64,000 nt of DNA, from NCBI GenBank assembly GCA_965218935.1, contig CBDCMH010000006.1:32160-96159 (forward strand). Reading direction: 5' to 3'. The position numbers and the translations under genes were made by a program. Shown here one piece after another: positions 9,794-19,034 of the stretch. Positions within the stretch are counted from its first letter, which is position 1. Every line of letters begins with the position of its first letter. A model generated the notes under the pieces. The model searched no databases, was not told the origin of the DNA, and worked only from the letters and a program-made list of their open reading frames with translations. The stretch is from JADFOI01 sp965218935. Its GTDB lineage: Bacteria > Acidobacteriota > UBA6911 > RPQK01 > JADFOI01.

Positions 9794-10909
9794 ATGCGAT
9801 TACTTCTCGCCGTCACACTGGGATTGATCCTGGGGTCAACCCTCCTCGGCTGTGTCCGTACCCCTGAAGGAGAGGATCGCCTCGATCTCTGGATCGGGCA
9901 GATGCTGATGGTGGGATTCCGGGGGACCGACCTGAAGGAAGGAGATGCCTTTCTGCAGGCGCTAAGAGATCTTCATCTGGGTGGAGCCATCCTGTTTGAT
10001 CGGGACGTTCCCACTCAATCCCCGGTGAGAAATATCGTTTCCCCCCAGCAGGTTCGAGAATTGACAGCTCAGCTTCAGGCGGTTGCCGGAACGCTTCTTT
10101 TGATCGCCATCGACCAGGAAGGGGGGCAAATTGCACGCCTTAAAGCCCGACACGGTTTTTCCGCTACTCCCTCTCAGGCCGAGCTCGGCCGCTTGGATGA
10201 TGAGCAGGAGACTCGATCCAGTGCCCGAGAAGTCGGCGCATTGCTTGCCGATCTGGGAATCAACCTCAATTTTGCTCCCGTGCTGGATTTGGCTGTAAAT
10301 CCGGACAATCCCATTATTGCCGCTCTGGAGCGGAGCTATGGAGCCGATCCCGATCGGGTCGAGCGCCATGCCCGCTGGACCATCCAGGAATTTCATCGAG
10401 CCGGTGTGCTCTCTGCCGTGAAGCATTTTCCCGGTCACGGAGCCAGCAAAGAGGACAGCCATCTGGGTCTGCCCGATGTCACCCACCTGTGGTCTGAGAC
10501 GGAGCTTGAGCCTTTCAGCAGCCTGATTGGCGAGCAGCTTCCGGATGTGGTCATGATGGCCCATTTGTACAACGCTCAGTGGGATGAGACCTATCCGGCC
10601 ACGCTCTCCTCCGCCGTGATCACCGGCATGCTGCGCCAGCAGCTGGGATTTGAAGGTGTGGTGGTTTCCGATGACATGACGATGGGTGCGATCGTCCAAA
10701 ACTACAGTCTCGAGGAAAGTATTGAGCTGGCTGTCAAGGCGGGTGTGGACATCCTTCTTTTTGGAAATAACTCCAGCTACGATTCCCAGATTGCCCACAA
10801 AGCCTTCAAGATTCTAAGGGATCTGGTGGAGAGGGGAGCCCTCTCCAGGGAGCGCATTCGAGAATCCTACGAGCGAATTACAGATCTAAAGTACAAAGTG
10901 AATAACTAG
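9794..10909 (+). CDS. nagZ: Beta-N-acetylhexosaminidase NagZ-like, GH3, predicted lipoprotein
   Basis: 371 residues from ATG 9794; a TTG at 9776 in frame is less likely. The N-terminus MRLLLAVTLGLILGSTLLGC ends in a lipobox, so Cys20 is probably lipidated. The GH3 catalytic domain shows IDQEGGQIARL, KHFPGHGASKEDSHLGLP (catalytic-loop Asp/His) and VVVSDDMTMGAI (nucleophile Asp). NagZ removes GlcNAc from muropeptides during cell-wall recycling. The enzyme is cytoplasmic in E. coli, so a lipoprotein form implies action on the outer face of the inner membrane or in the periplasm. There is no C-terminal domain, as usual for the single-domain NagZ type. Confidence 0.88.
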   Translation: MRLLLAVTLGLILGSTLLGCVRTPEGEDRLDLWIGQMLMVGFRGTDLKEGDAFLQALRDLHLGGAILFDRDVPTQSPVRNIVSPQQVRELTAQLQAVAGTLLLIAIDQEGGQIARLKARHGFSATPSQAELGRLDDEQETRSSAREVGALLADLGINLNFAPVLDLAVNPDNPIIAALERSYGADPDRVERHARWTIQEFHRAGVLSAVKHFPGHGASKEDSHLGLPDVTHLWSETELEPFSSLIGEQLPDVVMMAHLYNAQWDETYPATLSSAVITGMLRQQLGFEGVVVSDDMTMGAIVQNYSLEESIELAVKAGVDILLFGNNSSYDSQIAHKAFKILRDLVERGALSRERIRESYERITDLKYKVNN

Positions 10910-10940
10910 AAGTTAAACTACTGACAATATTATTTAATAA

Positions 10941-11798
10941 ATGACCAACGTTGATCAGTTTGAAAGCTTTTTTAAGGCGGCCACCAAGACATCCTTTGTC
11001 TACCAGGCCGTTGATATTCGACGGGTCCTTCTGGTGACCGATTTGGAGGAGGAGCCGGCTCAGCAGCTGTCGGGCCAAGTCCGGAATTTTCTTGCGGTGT
11101 TGGGTGAGGACGCATCGGTCAACTGGCGGACGGTCCAGGGAAATGGATTCGGGAGCGTCAAAGAACTTCTGGATCTGGTTGAAGAGGAAGGTCCCGACCT
11201 GGTTTGTGCCTACCGGCACCTTCACAGCCAGGCCTGGAGATGGCCCTACAGCCTGGGTGAAGAACTGGATGTGCTGACTCAGATCACCTCCTCTCCGGTG
11301 CTGGTTCTGCCTCATCCCAAAGCTCAAGCCCTGGACGAGATCCTGCAAGGGACCCGTTCGGTCATGGCCATCACCAATCACCTCACTGGAGATCATCGGC
11401 TGGTCAATTTTGCAGCTCGCTTCACTGAGGAGAAGGGGGCGCTCTTTTTGACCCATATTGAAGATGAGGGTGTGTTCAAAAGTTACATGGATGTCATTTC
11501 CAAGATTCCTGCCATTACCACGGAGAGTGCCGAGGCGGAGATACTCAGACAACTGCTCAAGGAACCCCACGACTATATCCGTTCCTGCAGCGAAACGCTG
11601 CAATCGGAGGGTTTGGGTTTTAACGTTCAGGAGATCGTGACTCTGGGGCATCATGTTGCCGATGTCACCCGGCTCGTTGAAGAGCACCAGGTGGATTTTT
11701 TGGTGTTGAATACGAAGGACGAAGATCAAGCTGCCATGCATGGACTGGCCTACTCCCTGGCCGTTGAGCTGCGCAGGATCCCTCTACTGATGCTGTGA
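10941..11798 (+). CDS. Universal stress protein-like, two-domain
   Basis: 285 residues with two UspA-like halves. The first contains IRRVLLVTDLE and a C-terminal SSPVLVLPHPK; the second contains SVMAITNHLTGDHRL and ends RIPLLML. The ATP-binding glycine motif of ATP-type Usp proteins is not evident, so it may be of the non-nucleotide-binding type. Its TGA overlaps the next gene's ATG by one base (TGATG), so translation is probably coupled to the antiporter. Usp proteins paired with ion transporters are a recurrent arrangement and usually taken as regulatory. Confidence 0.72.
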   Translation: MTNVDQFESFFKAATKTSFVYQAVDIRRVLLVTDLEEEPAQQLSGQVRNFLAVLGEDASVNWRTVQGNGFGSVKELLDLVEEEGPDLVCAYRHLHSQAWRWPYSLGEELDVLTQITSSPVLVLPHPKAQALDEILQGTRSVMAITNHLTGDHRLVNFAARFTEEKGALFLTHIEDEGVFKSYMDVISKIPAITTESAEAEILRQLLKEPHDYIRSCSETLQSEGLGFNVQEIVTLGHHVADVTRLVEEHQVDFLVLNTKDEDQAAMHGLAYSLAVELRRIPLLML

Positions 11799-13198
11799 TG
11801 CAAGCTCTTTTAACAGCACAGGCCACACACGGGGCGGGCCCGGTTCCTCTGGTGGTGACCGCTATGTTCGCTCTGCTTTTGGTGGGGCTGATTGCCGGGC
11901 TGGCCCTGGAAGACAAACTCCACGCCAAAAAATCCATCATCGCCGGTTGCTTTGCCTTTGTCAGTCTCTTTGCGGCTGATGCCCTGGACCTGCTGCCCAT
12001 CGGGAGTGTGACCAATGTCTTTGGCGAACAAGTGGAGCTTCCCGTGTATATCCCGGGCATTGATTGGAACGTGGTGGCCATCATCCTGGGCGCCAGCCTC
12101 TTTGTGGATGTGACTTCCAGATCCGGACTCTTCACCTGGATTGCCATCCGACTCACCAAGATCTCCGGCGGAGACCCGCGCAGACTGCTCTTCTATTACG
12201 GCGTCATGACGGTGCTCTTTTCCGCCGTCCTGAATAACGTCACTGCCATGATCATCGTAGGTTCTCTGACCGGAGTTTCTCTCAACAAGCTGGGTCGCCA
12301 GGATAAACTGCTGGGCTTTCTTCTGGTGGAAGGCCTGTTGACCAATGTAGGAGGCTTGCTCACCCTCATCAGCTCGGTTCCCAATATTATCGTGGGTACT
12401 GCCGCCGGCATCAGCTTTGTGCGGTTCTTCCTCGTGACCAGTCCCTTTGTGGTGATTGCGACGACGGTCACTCTGATGATGGGGGCCCGGCTGTTTGCCA
12501 TTGACAGTCTGGCGAGTGAAGAGGAACGGCAGGTGGCGGCTCGCCTGGTGGGCGATTTTGACGAAAACGATGGAGTGGAGAGCCGCTTCTTCTTCTGGTT
12601 TGGGGCCATCATGACGGTGCTCTTTATCGCTACCATCGCCACCACCTCTGTACTTCCTTATATTAGCGAGCTGGGTATGGGATACGTGGCCATGGCCTTT
12701 GGTTTGATCATGCTGATTCGCTACAAGGCGGTTGCTGACGAATTTTATAAGGCCCTGGACTGGGATTTGCTGGGTTTTTTCATGGCCCTCTTTATCGTAA
12801 TCGATGTGATGGAGCACGCCCATGTTCTGGACCTGATTGGCCAGGGTATTGTTCCCATTATCGAGCTGGGCGCCACCCTGGGAACGGGGCTGATGCTGGC
12901 GGTTTCAGCGGTGGCCAGTTCCGTGACCGACAATATTCCCCTCTCGGCCATGCTGGCCAAGATTCTCTCCGGCCTGGGGACTTCAGCAGATTCACCTCTC
13001 TGGTGGGCGGTCATCTTCGGCGCCAACCTGGGCGGCAACATCACCCCCATCGGGTCGGCCTCGACGCTGGTGGCCGTTACCATCATCCATCGATACAAGC
13101 TGCCCCTCTCTTTTGCAGGGTTTGTCCGAAAAGCCCTGCCCTATGCGGTGTTGCAAATCGTGCTTGCCATAGCCTATGTGCTGTTGTTTTTGCGGTGA
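11798..13198 (+). CDS. NhaD/ArsB-type Na+/H+ antiporter family membrane protein
   Basis: About 466 residues and 11-12 membrane spans. Conserved ion-transporter-superfamily features include DVTSRSGLFTWIAIRL, LFSAVLNNVTAMII and, in the second half, SVTDNIPLSAMLAKIL and GANLGGNITPIGSAS. The paired helix breaks with N-V-T and T-D-N are the expected transport-site elements of the IT superfamily (NhaD, ArsB, SLC13). NhaD-type sodium/proton exchange is the best guess; arsenite or anion transport cannot be excluded. ATG 11798 overlaps the upstream stop; a GTG one codon earlier is possible. An AT-richer 180-bp gap follows. Confidence 0.8.
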   Translation: MQALLTAQATHGAGPVPLVVTAMFALLLVGLIAGLALEDKLHAKKSIIAGCFAFVSLFAADALDLLPIGSVTNVFGEQVELPVYIPGIDWNVVAIILGASLFVDVTSRSGLFTWIAIRLTKISGGDPRRLLFYYGVMTVLFSAVLNNVTAMIIVGSLTGVSLNKLGRQDKLLGFLLVEGLLTNVGGLLTLISSVPNIIVGTAAGISFVRFFLVTSPFVVIATTVTLMMGARLFAIDSLASEEERQVAARLVGDFDENDGVESRFFFWFGAIMTVLFIATIATTSVLPYISELGMGYVAMAFGLIMLIRYKAVADEFYKALDWDLLGFFMALFIVIDVMEHAHVLDLIGQGIVPIIELGATLGTGLMLAVSAVASSVTDNIPLSAMLAKILSGLGTSADSPLWWAVIFGANLGGNITPIGSASTLVAVTIIHRYKLPLSFAGFVRKALPYAVLQIVLAIAYVLLFLR

Positions 13199-13315
13199 AT
13201 CCCAGCTTTGCACTGCCTCCCGTCGTGTGTAGCGACGTTCACTTATTGTGTATTTGCCTGTAAACGGAGCAGATCTATCTGCCGTAAGATGTTGTAAATA
13301 AATGCTTGCAGAGCC

Positions 13316-13331
13316 TGGAGCAGGAATTGCT
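13316..13331 (+). promoter_or_regulatory. Sigma-54-type promoter candidate for the PEP-CTERM gene
   Basis: TGGAGCAGGAATTGCT has GG at -24 and GC at -12 with exactly 10 bases between, and TTGC at -12 matches the RpoN consensus. It lies 45-60 bases before the PEP-CTERM start. Three bases of the -24 block differ from consensus, hence moderate confidence. Confidence 0.5.
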
Positions 13332-13375
13332 ACTAGTAAAGTGGATTGAAGTATATTTGTATGTTCAGTAGGACG

Positions 13376-14023
13376 ATGATTAAGAAAACAAGAGACACTC
13401 ATTTCGTGGGTAAGACAAGGCGGTATTTCATGTTACCCCTTGGTCTGCTCGCGCTGTGGTTCAGCACTCTTCCTGTACACGCAGGCTCGGTCACCCTCAA
13501 CGGCACCGAATGGACTCTTTCGGTTAGTTCTCCGGTAAACAACGGGAGTGGAGTGGACACCCTTTCGGTGACGCTGAAAGGCGATACCGCAAACTACACT
13601 GGTACTGGAACGCTCATTTCTAACGTGGCCATCAAGATCAGCGATAGCATCATCAATGATGTTGCGCTGATCAGTGCATCGGGAGGAACAACCAATTGGA
13701 CGTATCTGTCAGGTGGGCTGAATTCGAAAGGATGTAGTGGAAAAGGAGAGGGCTGGGGCTGTTTTGACTTTAACGATCCAAACGATCCGCTGGTGTTTGG
13801 CGCTGACATTCTTGGAGGCGTGGCATGGCAATTCCAAGTGGATATCCCTGAAGGCACACTTCTCAGCGAGCTTGAGTTCAAGGTCGACTATCGGAACTTT
13901 GATGGCAGCAAGAATGGTATCGACGGGGCATATGTTTCGGTTCCGGAACCCTCTACACTCTTTTTGCTTCTCAGCGGCACGGGAGTCCTGGCCGGGGCAG
14001 CCAGATTCAGAAAGAAGACCTAG
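13376..14023 (+). CDS. PEP-CTERM sorting domain protein
   Basis: About 215 residues. After a long basic N-region comes a signal peptide core (MLPLGLLALWFSTLPVHAG). The mature part is Thr/Ser/Gly-rich with beta character and few charges. The C-terminus is a textbook PEP-CTERM signal: VPEPS, a hydrophobic helix (TLFLLLSGTGVLAGA) and a basic tail (RFRKKT). Such proteins are cut and anchored or released by exosortase, usually as part of an exopolysaccharide matrix. Start 13376 is preceded by AGTAGGACG; ATG 13361 and 13430 are alternatives. The TAG stop lies in the CTAG target site of the IS that follows immediately, so its own terminator now lies 1.46 kb away at 15489. Confidence 0.85.
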   Translation: MIKKTRDTHFVGKTRRYFMLPLGLLALWFSTLPVHAGSVTLNGTEWTLSVSSPVNNGSGVDTLSVTLKGDTANYTGTGTLISNVAIKISDSIINDVALISASGGTTNWTYLSGGLNSKGCSGKGEGWGCFDFNDPNDPLVFGADILGGVAWQFQVDIPEGTLLSELEFKVDYRNFDGSKNGIDGAYVSVPEPSTLFLLLSGTGVLAGAARFRKKT

Positions 14024-15452
14024 CAGTCCGTGGTGAAAGTCGAGGATAAGGGGTCACACAGCGACACTAGAGTGACCCCATGGCAATGGGGAAAAAGAAA
14101 CGTCGACAGCAAGAAGACCTGTGGGTCGCCACCAGTGAGCTGCCCCGCACCGCCGGCCATCCCTTCTACGAAAGACTGAATGGCCTTTTCAACGAACACG
14201 GCTTTGACGACTTCGTGGAGGGACTGTGTGCGAAGTTCTATGCAGACAAGATGGGGCGACCGAGCCTGGCTCCGGGAGTGTACTTTCGGCTGCTGCTGGT
14301 GGGGTATTTCGAAGGGATCGGATCGGAACGAGGAATAGCCTGGAGAGCAGCTGATTCTCTGGCACTGCGAGAGTTTCTGGGATTGAAACTGAGCGAGTCG
14401 CCGTCTGATCACTCCACGATCTCCCGAACCCGACGACTGATCGATGTGGCTACCCACGAAGCAGTCTTTGACTGGGTACTGAAGCGGATCGGGGCGAGCG
14501 GCCTGCTGCGGGGCAAGACGATCGGCATCGATGCCACTACGCTGGAAGCGAATGCAGCGCTGCGCAGCATCGTGCGCCGGGACAGCGAGCAGGGGTATGA
14601 AGAGTTTTTGATGGAGCTGGCGAAAGCCTCCGGGATTGAGACGCCGCGACGGGAAGATCTGGCCAAACTGGACCGCAAGCGCACGGGCAAAGGATCGAAC
14701 CGGGTTTGGAAGCACCCGCATGATGCGGATGCGCGGATTACCAGAATGAAGGACGGGCGGACGCACCTGGCGCACAAGGCGGAGCATGCAGTGGATCTGG
14801 AGACCGGAGCGATTGTCTCGGTGACGGTACAGGGAGCCGATCAAGGGGACACGCAGACCATGGTGAAGACCCTGACGGAAGCGGCCGAGAAGGTGGAACA
14901 AGCGCTGCCGGAGGGACGAGGCATCGAAGAGGTGGTGGCCGACAAGGGGTATCACAGCACGCAGCGGATGGTGGACCTGGATGCGGTGGGACTGCGCAGC
15001 TATGTGAGCGAACCGAGGCGAGGGAAGCGACGCTGGCGAGGAGACCGGCAGGGGCAGGAAGCGGTGTATGCGAATCGGCGGCGCATCCGGGGAGAGCGAG
15101 GGCAGCGGCTGCTGCGGCAACGAGGAGAGCAGCTGGAGCGACCCTGTGCGCATCTGTACGGGAGCGGAGGGATGAGACGGCTGCATGTCCGGGGACATGA
15201 GAATGTGTTGAAGCGACTGCTGATCCAGGTGAGCGCCTTCAATCTGGGGATGCTGATGCGTCAGAGCCTGGGTGTGGGAACGCCGCGGGGTCTGCAGGGG
15301 CGGATTTGCGCCCTGATGCTACTGATTTTGTCGCTGTTCAAGCGTCTTAAGGGCCTGTTCGGACTGATTCCGGCTGCTTGGCCCGACTCAATCCCTTCGC
15401 TGCTTCCACCGGTGGGTACCACCCTCAGAAAATGTACTTCCACCACGGGCTG
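14024..15452 (+). mobile_element. IS5/IS1182-like insertion sequence, copy 1
   Basis: 1429 bp with terminal inverted repeats reading CAGTCCGTGGTG at 14024 and the reverse complement CAGCCCGTGGTG at the other end. Both ends are flanked by CTAG (14020-14023 and 15453-15456), which fits a 4-bp YTAR-type target duplication as in the IS5 group. A second copy lies at 24645-26089 with nearly identical sequence except for the last 90 bases. Confidence 0.88.
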
Positions 15453-15456
15453 CTAG
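14080..15456 (+). CDS. IS5/IS1182-like DDE transposase, copy 1
   Basis: 458 residues. The N-terminal DUF772-like region (HPFYERLNGLF, GRPSLAPGVYFRLLLVGYFEG, SDHSTISRTR) is followed by the DDE domain with IGIDATTLEANAAL (first Asp), VVADKGYHST (second Asp) and a C-terminal RGHENVLKRLLIQVSAFNLG containing the Glu. The gene fills the element. Its stop codon is the TAG of the flanking CTAG, so the reading frame runs through the right inverted repeat and ends outside the IS. In copy 2 the frame stops earlier because the 3' region differs by small indels. It looks complete and potentially active. Confidence 0.85.
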   Translation: MAMGKKKRRQQEDLWVATSELPRTAGHPFYERLNGLFNEHGFDDFVEGLCAKFYADKMGRPSLAPGVYFRLLLVGYFEGIGSERGIAWRAADSLALREFLGLKLSESPSDHSTISRTRRLIDVATHEAVFDWVLKRIGASGLLRGKTIGIDATTLEANAALRSIVRRDSEQGYEEFLMELAKASGIETPRREDLAKLDRKRTGKGSNRVWKHPHDADARITRMKDGRTHLAHKAEHAVDLETGAIVSVTVQGADQGDTQTMVKTLTEAAEKVEQALPEGRGIEEVVADKGYHSTQRMVDLDAVGLRSYVSEPRRGKRRWRGDRQGQEAVYANRRRIRGERGQRLLRQRGEQLERPCAHLYGSGGMRRLHVRGHENVLKRLLIQVSAFNLGMLMRQSLGVGTPRGLQGRICALMLLILSLFKRLKGLFGLIPAAWPDSIPSLLPPVGTTLRKCTSTTGC

Positions 15457-15488
15457 ATAGATCCTCTATTACCAATCTAAACAACCCC

Positions 15489-15513
15489 AGGCTGCCTCAC
15501 GGCGGCCTTTTTT
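15489..15513 (+). terminator. Rho-independent terminator, probably of the PEP-CTERM gene
   Basis: Stem AGGCTGCC / GGCGGCCT with loop TCAC, then six T. It lies 33 bases after the IS right end, on the strand of the PEP-CTERM gene, and was most likely just behind that gene before the IS inserted. Confidence 0.75.
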
Positions 15514-15535
15514 GTTTCGGCCGAACACGGTCTCC

Positions 15536-15650
15536 GGAGCCCCTTCAGGGCTCCGAAGGTTAGCCTTCATTCTAGGGTTTCGCGGGATGAACCTGCAACC
15601 CAGGGGGCTATTCCTTGTCGCCCTTTCAGGGCTCCGGAGGCTGTCCTTTG
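15536..15650. repeat. Intergenic direct repeat with small hairpins
   Basis: Two imperfect copies of a roughly 29-bp unit starting GCCCCTTCAGGGCTCCG (about 15539) and GCCCTTTCAGGGCTCCG (about 15620), each containing a GGGC hairpin with a TTCA loop. The 280-bp gap between the IS and aas holds this repeat and the terminator; I see no gene in it. Confidence 0.5.
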
Positions 15651-15734
15651 TTCGAGTAGGCGGCGGCGGTAAAATCCTGACCTGCGATGGCGAAGATGTT
15701 ACCCTAGTGGATCACTCGACGTTTGGGGTAATCG

Positions 15735-18700
15735 ATGACAGACGACAATCGCCATCCCCTGAAAAGCTTACTGGTTACCCAGTTCTTCGGTGCTTTCAAT
15801 GACAACGCCTGGAAATTGATCGTCACCTTCCTGGCCATCCGAGCCTTGCAAAGCGGTTTTACGGGTACCGAGGCCGAGTTTCAGGTGGCATCTCAATTCC
15901 AGACCACACTGGCCTTTAGTGTGCTCACCCTTCCCCTGATGCTCTTCTCGCTGCCGGCGGGTCTGCTGGCAGACCGGGTTAGTAAGCGCAGCGTCATTAT
16001 CTCCATGAAGTTTCTTGAAGTAGTGCTGATGTTCCTGGCCGCTCTGTCGCTGTTCGTGGCCCCGGACAAAATCGTGATGCCGTTGATCGTCCTGGGTCTC
16101 ATGGGTGCTCAAAGCGCGCTGTTCAGTCCGGCCAAGTATGGCATTCTCCCGGAAATCGTTCCTCACGCCGGGCTTTCTTATGGGAACGGTCTGCTTCAGA
16201 TGTGGACGTTTCTGGCCATCATCCTGGGTACGGCGGCCGGAGGACCGCTACTGGATCGCTCGGGCAGCCAAATCTGGATCGTGGGCCTATTCCTCCTGGT
16301 TACTGCCGTCATTGGATTTGCCGCTTCCTTTAAAATTCCCAAAGTTCCCGTCGCTCGCGCCGAGGGCGCGCTGGTGGAGACCATCCGGTCGGCCTGGGCG
16401 GCCATTTGTTCGGAAAAGATATTGGGCCTGGCCGTGTCCGGTCTCGGTATTGGCGTGGGAAGCGTTGTCGCCGGGAAACTCTCCCGTTCCAAGGTGGAGT
16501 ACGGGTTGATCCCTCTGGGAGCGACCTTGATGGCGGTGGCCTGTCTTCTTCTGGCTCTGCTTTCTCCACAATTGACGGGTTTACTGGTCCTGATGGCGTT
16601 ACTGGGTGTGGGCAGTGGATTTCTGATCGTGCCGTTGAATGCCTTGATTCAATGGCTGTCGCCTTCGGATCGGCGAGGAGCCGTGATCGCTTTATCCAAC
16701 GTTTTTGTCTTTACCGGCATTTTTCTGGGTTCGATCAGCGCCATGCTTTTGGCCAGCCTTCGCTTTTCTCCTCAGTCCATCTTGTTGGTGGCCTCGCTGG
16801 CCGTCGCTATCGGAACCTTGTGGGCGATCTGGCTTCTTCCTGACGCCCTGCTTCGTCTGGTTCTGATGCTGGCCACCCACTCGGTGTATCGTCTGAAACT
16901 CATTGGCCAGGATCACGTCCCTGCGGAAGGTGGCGTGCTGCTGGTCCCCAATCACGTCTCCTTTGTCGATGCACTGATGCTGATTGCCAGCCTCGATCGG
17001 CCCATTCGCTTCCTGGTGGATCAGACTTATTTCGAGCGGAGGCTCTTTAAGCCCTTCATGAAATCGCTGGGTGCCATACCCATCTCCTCTTCGGGAGGTC
17101 CACGCGTCATCCTGAGGACGCTTAGAGATGCCGGCCAGTACCTGGATGAGGGGGAAGTGGTGTGTATCTTTCCGGAAGGACAGATCACCCGTACCGGAAC
17201 CTTGCTTCCCTTTGAAAGAGGTATGGAGCGCATTACCAAGAACAGGGAAGCGGCCATTGTGCCCGTCTATCTGGACCGGCTTTGGGGCAGTATCTTCAGC
17301 CACGAAAGCGGCCGGTTTTTCTCCAAGCTACCGAGGGAGTTCCCCTATCCGGTCACGGTGGCTTTTGGTGAGGCCCTGGATGCCGGCACCTCAGTTCCCG
17401 AAATTCGACAAGCTGTTCAGGAACTGGCATCCACCGCTTGGTCCCACAGGAAGGAAGAAAGGCGACCGCTGCATCGTTCCTTTGTGCGCAGGGCCAGGCG
17501 AAAGCCCTTTGCTTTGGCCTTTGCCGATGCAAGCGAGCCCCGTGTCTCCCGCTTCAAGGCTTTGGTGGGTGCCGTCACCCTGGCGCGAGCTCTCAAACGT
17601 CATTGGTCCCAGCAGACCCATGTGGGAATCCTTCTGCCTCCAACCGTCGCCGGCGGGTTGGTCAATATTGCCGCTTCCTTGTCGGGGCGTACCAGCGTCA
17701 ATTTGAATTACACGGTTGGGAAAAGCGGCATGGAATCGGCCGTTCGCCAGGCTGCTCTGAAATCTATTGTCACCAGCCGCACCTTTCAAGAAAAAGCCAG
17801 TCTGGAGATGCCCGATGGAATCGATCTGATCTGGGTGGAAGATCTTGCCGGCGGGATCGGCTTTTTGACCCAAGTATCGACCGGGATCGCCTCCTATTTA
17901 TTGCCCCTTCGCATGCTGGAAAAGCTGTGTGGTGCCACCAGGCGTCCCGGGCCGGATGACGTGGCCACCGTGATCTTCAGCAGCGGAAGTACGGGGGAAC
18001 CCAAAGGGGTCATGCTGACCCATGCCAACATCGATTCCAATGTTGAAGGCGTCGCCCAGGTGTTGAGAGCCACCACTCAGGACCGGGTTTTAGGGATCCT
18101 TCCCCTGTTTCATTCCTTCGGCTATATGTGCTTCTGGTTTGCCGCCCTCAAGGGATTGGCCATGCCCACGCACCCCAACCCGCTGGACGCCCCGGCGGCA
18201 GGGGATTTGATTCATCGCTACCGGGTGACTATTTTGCTGGCCACGCCCACCTTCCTGCAGCTTTATATGCGAGGTTGTACCCCGGCTCAGCTGGGCTCGC
18301 TTCGATTTGTCCTGACCGGGGCGGAGAAATTATCGGAACGCCTGGCGCTGGCTTTTGAGGAACAGTTTGGAATTCGTCCGCTGGAAGGCTATGGCACCAC
18401 TGAGTGTTCTCCCACTATAGCGGTCAGCGTGCCCGATTTTCGTGCTCCTGGCTTTTTTCAGCCCGGCTCCCGGCGCGGATTCGTGGGTCAGCCCCTGCCC
18501 GGAGTGGCGGTCAGGATTGTGGATCCTGACACCTTTGAGCCGCTGCCGGCCGATAGCCAGGGGATGCTCGTCGTGCGAGGGCCCAATGTCATGAAAGGCT
18601 ATCTGGGACGAGACGATCTGAGCAGCAGCGTGCTTCGAGAGGGCTGGTATGCAACCAGTGACATTGCCCTGGTCAACGAAGAGGGATTCTTGAAGATCAC

Positions 18701-19034
18701 CGGCCGGCTCTCCCGATTTTCCAAGATCGGTGGGGAGATGGTACCCCATGGCAGAGTTGAGGATGCTCTGCACGAGGCCGCGGAAGTGGATCACCAGGCA
18801 TTTTCCGTCACCGCTGTGGCGGATGATCGCAAAGGGGAAAGCCTGGCGGTGATCCACACTCATGATGAGGACAAGATTGGGGAGATTCTCAAGAAATTGG
18901 GTGAAATGGGATTGCCCAATCTCTTTATCCCCCGCAAGGATAAATTCCTGAAAGTGGATGAACTACCCCTCTTGGGAACCGGCAAGATTAATCTAAAGGA
19001 AGCCAGAAGGATTGCGACGGAACATTTCGAGTGA
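15735..19034 (+). CDS. aas: Aas-type fusion: LplT-like MFS carrier, PlsC acyltransferase and acyl-ACP synthetase
   Basis: 1099 residues in three parts. Residues 1-385 form a 12-span MFS domain of the LplT lysophospholipid-flippase type (VTQFFGAFNDNAWKLIVTFL region). Residues about 390-590 are a PlsC acyltransferase with NHVSFVDA (H407, the HX4D box) and FPEGQITRTG near 479. Residues about 600-1099 are an AMP-forming acyl-activating enzyme with FSSGSTGEPKGVMLTH near 748 and EGYGTTECSP near 885. Together they import lysophospholipids, activate a fatty acid and reacylate the lipid in the inner membrane. E. coli has lplT and aas as separate genes; the full fusion is common in other phyla. The stop overlaps the ABC gene at 19031. 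Confidence 0.9.
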   Translation: MTDDNRHPLKSLLVTQFFGAFNDNAWKLIVTFLAIRALQSGFTGTEAEFQVASQFQTTLAFSVLTLPLMLFSLPAGLLADRVSKRSVIISMKFLEVVLMFLAALSLFVAPDKIVMPLIVLGLMGAQSALFSPAKYGILPEIVPHAGLSYGNGLLQMWTFLAIILGTAAGGPLLDRSGSQIWIVGLFLLVTAVIGFAASFKIPKVPVARAEGALVETIRSAWAAICSEKILGLAVSGLGIGVGSVVAGKLSRSKVEYGLIPLGATLMAVACLLLALLSPQLTGLLVLMALLGVGSGFLIVPLNALIQWLSPSDRRGAVIALSNVFVFTGIFLGSISAMLLASLRFSPQSILLVASLAVAIGTLWAIWLLPDALLRLVLMLATHSVYRLKLIGQDHVPAEGGVLLVPNHVSFVDALMLIASLDRPIRFLVDQTYFERRLFKPFMKSLGAIPISSSGGPRVILRTLRDAGQYLDEGEVVCIFPEGQITRTGTLLPFERGMERITKNREAAIVPVYLDRLWGSIFSHESGRFFSKLPREFPYPVTVAFGEALDAGTSVPEIRQAVQELASTAWSHRKEERRPLHRSFVRRARRKPFALAFADASEPRVSRFKALVGAVTLARALKRHWSQQTHVGILLPPTVAGGLVNIAASLSGRTSVNLNYTVGKSGMESAVRQAALKSIVTSRTFQEKASLEMPDGIDLIWVEDLAGGIGFLTQVSTGIASYLLPLRMLEKLCGATRRPGPDDVATVIFSSGSTGEPKGVMLTHANIDSNVEGVAQVLRATTQDRVLGILPLFHSFGYMCFWFAALKGLAMPTHPNPLDAPAAGDLIHRYRVTILLATPTFLQLYMRGCTPAQLGSLRFVLTGAEKLSERLALAFEEQFGIRPLEGYGTTECSPTIAVSVPDFRAPGFFQPGSRRGFVGQPLPGVAVRIVDPDTFEPLPADSQGMLVVRGPNVMKGYLGRDDLSSSVLREGWYATSDIALVNEEGFLKITGRLSRFSKIGGEMVPHGRVEDALHEAAEVDHQAFSVTAVADDRKGESLAVIHTHDEDKIGEILKKLGEMGLPNLFIPRKDKFLKVDELPLLGTGKINLKEARRIATEHFE

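Noticed and set aside
14020..15198. 392-codon minus-strand frame inside IS copy 1 (and its twin at 24641)
   Set aside because: It mirrors the GC-rich transposase gene, has low-complexity Arg/Pro/His composition and no family features.
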